NCBI GenBank assembly: GCA_037388705.1
Contig: JARRJY010000010.1
Span: 1-24,607, forward strand
From: JARRJY01 sp037388705
Lineage (GTDB): Bacteria; Pseudomonadota; Gammaproteobacteria; UBA6429; Thiohalophilaceae
DNA: 24,607 nt
Reading direction: 5' to 3'
Made by a program: the position numbers and the translations under genes. Position 1 is the stretch's first letter. Each line of letters begins with the position of its first letter. The notes beneath the pieces are model-generated. The model saw nothing but the letters and a program-made list of their open reading frames with translations, had not been told where the DNA came from and did not search any database. Shown piece after piece: positions 16,620 through 22,667 of the stretch.

Positions 16620-17129
16620 TCATAAGATCCTTTTCAGGATATTTTGACTGATTATACCGTTAACAGTTCCCAATAAAACTGCAAAGCTTAACAAAACCGG
16701 GAATAACTTCCACATGGCCGGGTGCGGGATCAATAACAGGTATGCAATCACGAACTGGCCGGTAATGTGTGCCATGGCAGCAAGCAGGCTGTAACCCATG
16801 GCACTGAAATGAACAAAGCTATGTTTTGATATCCAGGAAGCCAGTGCCAGCACAAGCAAACTACTTATTGCACCTGACAGGCTCAGAATAAATGTGGGAG
16901 ACAAAAAGGTCCCAAGGATTAAACTTCCTACGATTACGCGTAACAGGTTTACCCACACCGCAATACTGATTCCAAACCGGCACAAAACAATAATGGTGAT
17001 GATGTTGGCAAGCCCCGGTTTCAGGCCAGGTACCGGGCTGGGAATGACACTTTCTAGCAGATGGATGGTAATTGCCAGTGCGGCTAACCAGGCAATACGA
17101 TGATCATCGCGGTTAGTCTGGATTTGCAT
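16620..17129 (-). CDS. Gx transporter family membrane protein
   Basis: 169 residues from the ATG at 17129, chosen because AAAGAG lies 6 bases upstream; in-frame ATGs at 17153, 17177 and 17195 would lengthen the N-terminus and have no clear ribosome binding site. The protein has about five hydrophobic helices. The family marks are IPSPVPGLKPGLANI, LRVIVGSLILGTF, LSLSGAISSLL and MAHITGQF. Such proteins are often annotated heptaprenyl diphosphate synthase component I, a label that is probably wrong; they resemble substrate-binding (S) components of ECF transporters. The substrate is unknown. They occur with NusG-II and ApbE proteins, as here, so a flavin or redox link is an inference from context. 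Confidence 0.82.
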   Translation of the reverse strand: MQIQTNRDDHRIAWLAALAITIHLLESVIPSPVPGLKPGLANIITIIVLCRFGISIAVWVNLLRVIVGSLILGTFLSPTFILSLSGAISSLLVLALASWISKHSFVHFSAMGYSLLAAMAHITGQFVIAYLLLIPHPAMWKLFPVLLSFAVLLGTVNGIISQNILKRIL

Positions 17130-17157
17130 CTGCAGCTCTTTATCATTTTTCATGAGT

Positions 17158-17523
17158 TTAGAAGTTAATGCTATCATAACGGTTTGTATCAGCATGATTT
17201 AACAGGGCAATACTGATCCTGTTGGGCAGGCAGGCTGCGAACTCTCCACTATGTTGTAACCAGCCACTTAGTACGCAGCGTTTAGAGGTGCACGGTGAAT
17301 CTTTAAACCGAATCTTGCCGTTGTTGATCTCAATGATGCTGTCTCCCTGGTTGCCATGCACATGCAGAACCTGGTTCTTGTTCAGGGAAATACGTTTTTG
17401 ATGGTGACCTTCAACATGAATATCGGCATACCTGGCATTTTGCACAGGCTGCCAGAAATAGAGATAAACAAAAGGTAAGGCGATTAACGTCGACAAATAG
17501 AGCAATCGATCTGCTAAAGTCAT
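17158..17523 (-). CDS. NusG domain II-containing membrane-anchored protein
   Basis: 121 residues: an N-terminal membrane helix (about 7-25) and a small beta-barrel domain of about 85 residues facing the periplasm. The NusG_II signature is visible: IIEINNGKIRF, then DSPCTSKRCV (Cys78, Cys83) and ACLPNRISI (Cys98). Despite the name, this family is unrelated in role to the transcription factor NusG; the domain is extracytoplasmic and its three cysteines suggest a redox or metal role. Its ATG overlaps the apbE TGA, so the two are coupled. Confidence 0.85.
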   Translation of the reverse strand: MTLADRLLYLSTLIALPFVYLYFWQPVQNARYADIHVEGHHQKRISLNKNQVLHVHGNQGDSIIEINNGKIRFKDSPCTSKRCVLSGWLQHSGEFAACLPNRISIALLNHADTNRYDSINF

Positions 17524-18554
17524 GGCAGTGCAACTATTTCTTTTTGCTCGGGTTCAATTTCAAATTGAATACGTTTAGCCATGGCCGGAGTCATTAATAC
17601 CTTGCCATGTTCATCAATTAACATGGCTTGTTGAATACCCATTTGTTTTGCAATTTTCAGCCATTGAGATGGACCGGCTATGAACAGGGCAGTCGCGGCA
17701 GCATCTGCCAAGCCAGCATCAGAGTGAATCACGGTGACCGACTGCGTGCCCTTGGCCGGATAACCGGTGCGTGGGTCCAGGATATGGTGACGTATCTTGC
17801 CCTTCTCATCTACAAAATTGCGTTCATAGTCACCGGAGGTGAAAACGCTTTCGTTATCATGAACTTCAAGACCGGCAAGTATGCCGTCCTTGCGAGGGTG
17901 ACGAATACCGACTGACCATGCGCGATCTCCATGGTTACCAATGGCTTTAAGATCACCACCAGCATTAACAATGGCATTTTTAATACCAGCCTGCCGTAGA
18001 TAGTCAATGACACGTTCTACTGCCATCCCTTTGGCAATAGCACCCATATCAAGTTTAACTTTAGGGTGCGTGCTACGTATACGGAAGTTATCGACTTCTA
18101 CATGATCCATTGTTGGTAGATCATTGATAAAAGCCTCTATCTTTTTTTCATCCGGAGCAGGACCGTCAAGAATTTCATCGTGATGAAAGCTCCACATGCC
18201 AATCAGTTGACCAATGGCCGGGTTAAATAATCCATCACTGAGTTTATAAAGTTTTTTGGATTTATTGATGACTGGCAGGACAGAAGGGTTAGCGGAAAAC
18301 CATTCCTGGTACGCCAGTAATTCATTGGTACGGCTCATGGCACCAAAACGCCATGGATGCCAGACCACGTGCAGATATTTTAAATCCTTTTCAATATCTT
18401 TAATGGCCTGTTCGGCTTTTGTTTTTTCAACACCCCATAAAGTTATGTTAACAACAGTGCCAAAGACGAACAGAGTATCCCTGTATTCCTGTGGTTTTGG
18501 TGTGCAGCCACCAAGAAGAATAGCAACGAGGAAAACAACAAAAAACTTTTTCAT
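17520..18554 (-). CDS. apbE: ApbE family FAD:protein FMN transferase, lipoprotein
   Basis: 344 residues from the ATG at 18554, preferred over an upstream ATG (18587) because it gives a proper lipoprotein signal (lipobox LLGGC, Cys17) and has AAGAG just upstream. Core motifs: LDMGAIAKG (168-176), NAGGDL (197-202), TSGDYERNF (239-247), HHILDPRTGYPA (256-267) and the Mg-binding DAGLADAAATAL region (279-290). ApbE enzymes move FMN from FAD onto a Thr or Ser of periplasmic redox proteins such as RnfG/RnfD, NqrB/NqrC or NosR. No such target is encoded in this window. It follows gshB by 13 bases and overlaps the NusG-II gene by 4. Confidence 0.94.
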   Translation of the reverse strand: MKKFFVVFLVAILLGGCTPKPQEYRDTLFVFGTVVNITLWGVEKTKAEQAIKDIEKDLKYLHVVWHPWRFGAMSRTNELLAYQEWFSANPSVLPVINKSKKLYKLSDGLFNPAIGQLIGMWSFHHDEILDGPAPDEKKIEAFINDLPTMDHVEVDNFRIRSTHPKVKLDMGAIAKGMAVERVIDYLRQAGIKNAIVNAGGDLKAIGNHGDRAWSVGIRHPRKDGILAGLEVHDNESVFTSGDYERNFVDEKGKIRHHILDPRTGYPAKGTQSVTVIHSDAGLADAAATALFIAGPSQWLKIAKQMGIQQAMLIDEHGKVLMTPAMAKRIQFEIEPEQKEIVALP

Positions 18555-18567
18555 ATCTCTTAAAATA

Positions 18568-19515
18568 TTATTGTAATTTTTGTTCAATACAGTCCATTAA
18601 TGTCGCACTGATATTGATATTAAATTGATCATCCAGTTCACGAATACAGGTTGGACTGGTAACGTTTACCTCGGTGAGGTAGTCACCAATAACATCAATA
18701 CCAACGAAGATTAAACCTTTATCTTTTAAGGTTGGTGCCAGCTGTTCACAGATCCAGTAGTCACGCTCTGAAAGTTCAATACCTTTTCCGGTTCCACCTG
18801 CTGCAAGGTTGGCGCGATGATCAGTTGCAGATGGAATACGTGCTAAGGCATAAGGAACAGGTTTACCATCAATAATTAGTATGCGTTTATCACCAAGGGA
18901 AATTTCCGGTATAAAGCGTTGTGCCATGATGGGCTTGGTAAAGTTATTTGTCAGGGTTTCAATAATCACATTGGTATTGGCATCACCCTGTTTTACATGA
19001 AAGATAGAACTGCCACCCATACTATCCAGCGGTTTTAAAATGACATCTTTTTGTTGCTCGATAAAATCACGCAGTTGGGCGGGTTGCGAACTAACAGTTG
19101 TTGGTACTGTGCATTGAGGAAACCACGCAGTGTATAGTTTTTCATTAGCATCACGCAGGCTTTGAGGGTTATTGACGACTAAGGTACCTTCGGCTTCAGC
19201 CAGCTCCAGTAAGTAAGTCGTAAAGATATAATTCATATCAAACGGTGGATCCTTGCGCATCAGGATCACATCCAGCTCTGACAGGTTTATGGTTTGGGGA
19301 TCTGACAGGCTAAACCAGTTTTCAGGATTGTTAGCGACGGATAATTTACTGGTAAGTGCTTTGACTTTCTGTTCTGACAGGAATAAATCATTTTGTGCCA
19401 TATAAAAAAGGTCATAACCACGTTGCTGTGCTTCCAGCAACATGGCCAGGGTGGAATCTTTTTTAAAATTAATGGATCCGATGGGATCCATAATCACGCC
19501 AAGTTTAATTGTCAT
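18568..19515 (-). CDS. gshB: Glutathione synthetase
   Basis: 315 residues from ATG 19515 (the E. coli enzyme is 316); an in-frame ATG at 19548 lies inside gshA and was not used. The start IKLGVIMDPI, the segment LMRKDPPFDM, NEKLYTAWF, the ATP-grasp lid DSMGGSSIF, ANLAAGGTGKGIEL and the metal site VGIDVIGDYLTEVNVTSPT are all family marks. It adds glycine to gamma-glutamylcysteine with ATP to make glutathione. It lies 10 bases after gshA, so the whole pathway is in one unit. Confidence 0.97.
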   Translation of the reverse strand: MTIKLGVIMDPIGSINFKKDSTLAMLLEAQQRGYDLFYMAQNDLFLSEQKVKALTSKLSVANNPENWFSLSDPQTINLSELDVILMRKDPPFDMNYIFTTYLLELAEAEGTLVVNNPQSLRDANEKLYTAWFPQCTVPTTVSSQPAQLRDFIEQQKDVILKPLDSMGGSSIFHVKQGDANTNVIIETLTNNFTKPIMAQRFIPEISLGDKRILIIDGKPVPYALARIPSATDHRANLAAGGTGKGIELSERDYWICEQLAPTLKDKGLIFVGIDVIGDYLTEVNVTSPTCIRELDDQFNINISATLMDCIEQKLQ

Positions 19516-19525
19516 TCTTTGTAGT

Positions 19526-20821
19526 TTATTGATGAAAAGCGTATTCACGGGCGGCCGCTAATAGCGCCAGACGTGCGATCACACCATAAGCATAAAAGCG
19601 GTTAGGGTTTGCATCAGGTGACATATTGTTATCCGGGGCATTACAGGTTTCAGCAAACGCCAGCGGCTCAAAGTGCATGCCCGGGGCATTGAGATTTTCA
19701 TTTGTGCCACGTTCAGTATGCACCCGGTAAAAACCACCAACGACAAAGTGATCCAGCATGTAAACAACCGGTTCAGCAACAGCCTGTTCATCTCCCCATG
19801 TCTCAAAAGTATAAACACCTTCTTGCATAATCACTCTTGATACATTTTGCCCCCCTTTACTGGCAGACATCTTGGTGCGCTGTTTTCTGTTAAGTTCAAC
19901 AATCTCTTCTGCACTATGAACTGTCATTATTCCCATGCCATATGTACCGGCATCCGATTTAACGATGACATAGGGATCCTGGTCGATATTGTATTCGTCA
20001 TATTTTTTCTGAATATCTTCCAGCAGGCGGGTAACATTTTTTACCAGGCAGTTTTCACCTTCGCGTTTCATGAAGTTAATTTCACCGCAATTTCTGAAAA
20101 GTGGGTTAATCAGCCATGCATCGATTTCTACCAGCCTGGAAAATTCTTCGGCAACTTTCTGGTACTGGGTAAAATGTTCCGATTTCAGGCGGCTTCCCCA
20201 ACCAAGATTCAGCGGTGGAATGATCATTTGTTCCAGATTTTCCAGGATTTCCGGCGTACCTGAGGATAAGTCATTGTTTAATAAGACTAAACAAGGATCG
20301 AAATCATCAATATGGACGCGATTTCCACTGCGTTCGACAGGATCCATGACAAGTTCACGCCCTGACGGCAGGGCGATGGTATGATTTTTCTCAAGATCAG
20401 GAATCAAAGAGCCGATACGTACTTCAAAGCCTGCTTTGGAAATTATTTCCTGCAAGGTGGCTACACTTTCCAGGTAAAACAGGTTTCGGGTGTGGCTTTC
20501 AGGGATGAGTACAACTTTTATAACGTCCGGACAGACCCTCTCAATTGATGATTGGGCAGCCTGGATACACAAAGGGATGAAAGCAGGGTTAAGGTTATTG
20601 AAGCCAGCTGGAAAGAGGTTGGTATCGACAGGAGCGAGCTTGAAGCCTGCATTACGTAAGTCAACAGAGGCATAAAATGGGGCTGGTGTTTGTAGCCATT
20701 GTTTTCGAAACCACGATTCGATTTCTGCCTGGTGAGTCAACAAATGGGACTCTATATGACGCAAAGGCCCTGAAAGGGCTGTGGTTAAATGCGGCACCAT
20801 ATGCAGATGTTCAACGCTCAT
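19526..20821 (-). CDS. gshA: Glutamate-cysteine ligase, ATP-grasp type (Acidithiobacillus-type GshA)
   Basis: 431 residues. This is not the E. coli GshA family but the separate type first defined in Acidithiobacillus ferrooxidans. The marks I recognise are FYASVDLRNAGFKLAPVDTN (51-70), FPAGFNNLNP, IPESHTRN and the nucleotide-site segment KSDAGTYGMGIMT (288-300), with VVGGFYR and NLNAPGMHF further on. It joins L-glutamate and L-cysteine through the gamma-carboxylate, the first step of glutathione synthesis. It is the first gene of the long minus-strand run, facing pilG across 339 bases. Confidence 0.92.
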   Translation of the reverse strand: MSVEHLHMVPHLTTALSGPLRHIESHLLTHQAEIESWFRKQWLQTPAPFYASVDLRNAGFKLAPVDTNLFPAGFNNLNPAFIPLCIQAAQSSIERVCPDVIKVVLIPESHTRNLFYLESVATLQEIISKAGFEVRIGSLIPDLEKNHTIALPSGRELVMDPVERSGNRVHIDDFDPCLVLLNNDLSSGTPEILENLEQMIIPPLNLGWGSRLKSEHFTQYQKVAEEFSRLVEIDAWLINPLFRNCGEINFMKREGENCLVKNVTRLLEDIQKKYDEYNIDQDPYVIVKSDAGTYGMGIMTVHSAEEIVELNRKQRTKMSASKGGQNVSRVIMQEGVYTFETWGDEQAVAEPVVYMLDHFVVGGFYRVHTERGTNENLNAPGMHFEPLAFAETCNAPDNNMSPDANPNRFYAYGVIARLALLAAAREYAFHQ

Positions 20822-20998
20822 AGGGCTCAGGTTCCTGTAACTGAGGTAGATACTAAATATAATGAAATATTAACACTAACGTACTGAGCAGGGAAAAGCA
20901 GGTTTTTTGGCTCAGTAACTAAGACTTTATTAGTATATGTTGGTGAACAGATAAAGGTTTATTGAGTAAAATTGGCCGAGTAACTCATTAGTGACAGC

Positions 20999-21026
20999 TT
21001 GACATTAGATGAATATAAAATATCCT
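20999..21026 (+). promoter_or_regulatory. Likely sigma70 promoter of the pilGHIJ cluster
   Basis: A perfect -35 TTGACA (20999-21004), a 16-base spacer and a -10 TATCCT (21021-21026) that matches four of six consensus positions. The start of transcription would be near 21033, about 130 bases before the pilG ATG. Confidence 0.55.
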
Positions 21027-21061
21027 TTAAAAATGGGGGCTTATGGGTTACTCTTAAAGTT

Positions 21062-21103
21062 ATTATTAAATAATGGGGTTTCAGACCCTGTTAATAATTT
21101 TTT
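21062..21103 (+). promoter_or_regulatory. Terminator-like hairpin in the pilG leader
   Basis: ATTATTAA (21062-21069) pairs with TTAATAAT (21091-21098), and GGGT (21076-21079) pairs with ACCC (21085-21088) inside it with a bulge; six T bases end at 21103. It lies downstream of the likely promoter and upstream of pilG, so it can act as an attenuator. The stem is AT-rich at the base and may be only moderately stable. Confidence 0.45.
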
Positions 21104-21160
21104 GGTGTCCAGAATCCAAAATAAAGATGGAATCAGATAGTGATGTTAGCCGAGAAAGCA

Positions 21161-21547
21161 ATGACAGATAGCTACGAAGGCATGAAGGTAATGGTGATTG
21201 ATGATAGTAAGACTATTCGCCGTACTGCCGAAACATTATTAAAAAAAGTAGGTTGTGACGTTATTACTGCAACAGATGGTTTTGAAGCCCTGTCTAAAAT
21301 TGCAGATAATAAACCGGATATCATTTTTGTCGATATTATGATGCCACGCCTCGATGGTTATCAGACCACAGCCTTAATTAAAAATAACAAGGTATTCAAA
21401 AATACACCGGTGATCATGCTATCGAGTAAAGATGGTTTGTTTGACCGGGCCAAAGGCCGCATTGTGGGCTCAGAACAATATCTCACTAAACCATTCACCA
21501 AAGAAGAATTGTTAAGTGCGATAAAAAAACACGTTTTGAATAATTAA
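21161..21547 (+). CDS. pilG: PilG, CheY-like response regulator for twitching
   Basis: 128 residues from the ATG at 21161, chosen because it lines up with the start of Pseudomonas PilG; GTG 21140 and ATG 21143 are in frame upstream and would add up to seven residues. Single receiver domain: acidic pair in VMVIDDSKTIRR, phosphoacceptor Asp58 in FVDIMMPRLDG, MLSSKDG and the Lys in YLTKPFTKEEL. In the Pil-Chp system PilG is phosphorylated by ChpA and promotes pilus extension and cAMP production. The sequence is very close to PilG of Pseudomonas by eye. Confidence 0.94.
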   Translation: MTDSYEGMKVMVIDDSKTIRRTAETLLKKVGCDVITATDGFEALSKIADNKPDIIFVDIMMPRLDGYQTTALIKNNKVFKNTPVIMLSSKDGLFDRAKGRIVGSEQYLTKPFTKEELLSAIKKHVLNN

Positions 21548-21601
21548 CTTTGTCGTAAGCAAATTATAAAAATTTAAAACGACAAAATAGGTACAAGAGA
21601 G

Positions 21602-21607
21602 AAGGAG
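21602..21607 (+). promoter_or_regulatory. Strong ribosome binding site of pilH
   Basis: AAGGAG with a 6-base spacer to the pilH ATG, much stronger than the sites before pilG or pilI. It suggests PilH is made in excess over its neighbours, as expected for a phosphate sink. Confidence 0.7.
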
Positions 21608-21613
21608 ACATTC

Positions 21614-21979
21614 ATGGCTCGCGTTTTAATAGTTGATGATTCACCAACAGAAGTGCATGTGCTGAAAACCATGCTTGAGAATAACGGGCACGAGGTAGAT
21701 TCAGTGGATAATGCCGAAGCTGGTATAGCACGCGCGAAAGAAACCAAACCGGATTGCATTCTTATGGATGTGGTGATGCCAGGTATGAATGGTTTCCAGG
21801 CAACTCGTGCAATTACCAAAGATCCTGAAACAGCACATATCCCAATTATTATAGTAACCACTAAAGATCAGGAGACTGATCGCGTATGGGGTTTACGTCA
21901 GGGTGCAAAAGATTACATTGCAAAACCGGCAGATGAACAGGAACTGATCAACAAGGTAACCGCGGTATTAGCAGGTTAG
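21614..21979 (+). CDS. pilH: PilH, CheY-like response regulator for twitching
   Basis: 121 residues, one receiver domain: LIVDDSPTE at the N-terminus, phosphoacceptor Asp52 in LMDVVMPGMNG, IVTTKDQE and YIAKPADEQEL. PilH is the second receiver of the Pil-Chp pathway and is thought to oppose PilG or act as a phosphate sink and retraction signal. It follows pilG by 66 bases. Confidence 0.94.
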   Translation: MARVLIVDDSPTEVHVLKTMLENNGHEVDSVDNAEAGIARAKETKPDCILMDVVMPGMNGFQATRAITKDPETAHIPIIIVTTKDQETDRVWGLRQGAKDYIAKPADEQELINKVTAVLAG

Positions 21980-22001
21980 TTCAGGTAGAAAAAATTAAAC
22001 A

Positions 22002-22553
22002 ATGAATACGACCACGTTTAAAGATCCATTCAGCCTACTGCGTGATATTGAGACACGCAGTCAGCAAAAGGCGTTGGGTTTGCCACAACAAATGGAAATT
22101 CGTCGTACGTGGTCGGGGATTGGATTTCGAGTCGGGGAAACATACCTGGTATCGGCCATCGATGAAGTGGCGGAAATTCTGACTTACCCGGCAATGACCA
22201 GTGTGCCAAGTTCGCAAAGCTGGATACGTGGTATAGCCAATGTGCGCGGTATTCTATTACCAATAATGGATTTTACAGGTGTGATAGATGGTAAGGTTTC
22301 AAAATTGGATCGAAAGAGTCGTGTACTGGTAATACAACAGGAAGAAATGAGTACTGGCCTGGTGGTTGATGAAGTATTTGGTATGCGTCATTTTTTTGAT
22401 GAAGAAAAAGTGAATGAAGTGCCTGAAGTGTCGGACAGTCTCGGTAAGTTTTTAAAAGGTGCATATCGACAAGGTGAACGCCACTGGGGTGTCTTCAGTA
22501 TGCGCAACCTTGCGAAAAGTGAAGAATTTAAAAACGTGACTGCTCGCAGTTAA
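22002..22553 (+). CDS. pilI: PilI, CheW-like adaptor for twitching chemosensing
   Basis: 183 residues with a CheW domain over about residues 30-180 (GIGFRVGETYLVSAIDEV, WIRGIANVRGILLPIMDF, VLVIQQEE, GLVVDEVFG). It couples the receptor PilJ to the kinase ChpA. It lies 22 bases after pilH. The ribosome binding site is weak (GTAGAAAA). Confidence 0.94.
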   Translation: MNTTTFKDPFSLLRDIETRSQQKALGLPQQMEIRRTWSGIGFRVGETYLVSAIDEVAEILTYPAMTSVPSSQSWIRGIANVRGILLPIMDFTGVIDGKVSKLDRKSRVLVIQQEEMSTGLVVDEVFGMRHFFDEEKVNEVPEVSDSLGKFLKGAYRQGERHWGVFSMRNLAKSEEFKNVTARS

Positions 22554-22667
22554 TGCGTACAGCACAATTATAAATAACGTTAAGTAAATGCCTGTTGAGT
22601 TATGTGTTTGTAAAGACAGGTTTTAAATTTTTGTATATTCAACTGGTGTGGTGGTAGGAGTAATACA

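Larger units (their letters stand above)
20822..21160. other. Divergent intergenic region gshA-pilG
   Basis: 339 AT-rich bases without a convincing gene. The right half holds a pilG promoter, a terminator-like hairpin and a 43-codon reading frame (21009-21140) whose TAG overlaps a GTG upstream of pilG. That frame has a leucine run (LLLKLLL) but no clear ribosome binding site. The left half must carry the gshA promoter on the minus strand; AT-rich candidates such as TATATT are present but I cannot fix a -35. Confidence 0.6.

Noticed and set aside
16620..17129. SGAIS segment of the Gx protein as an ApbE flavinylation site
   Set aside because: Known sites follow an SGAT-like pattern in an extracytoplasmic position; this segment lies in a hydrophobic helix and lacks the Thr.
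16620..17195. Annotation of the Gx protein as heptaprenyl diphosphate synthase component I
   Set aside because: The protein is a multi-helix membrane protein with no prenyl synthase aspartate motifs, and its neighbours are ApbE and NusG-II proteins.
17158..17523. NusG domain II protein as a transcription elongation factor
   Set aside because: It has an N-terminal membrane anchor and no NGN or KOW pair; the family is extracytoplasmic despite the name.
21009..21140. 43-codon frame before pilG as a firm gene
   Set aside because: It overlaps the predicted promoter, has no clear ribosome binding site and no recognised homologue; it is kept only as a possible leader peptide.
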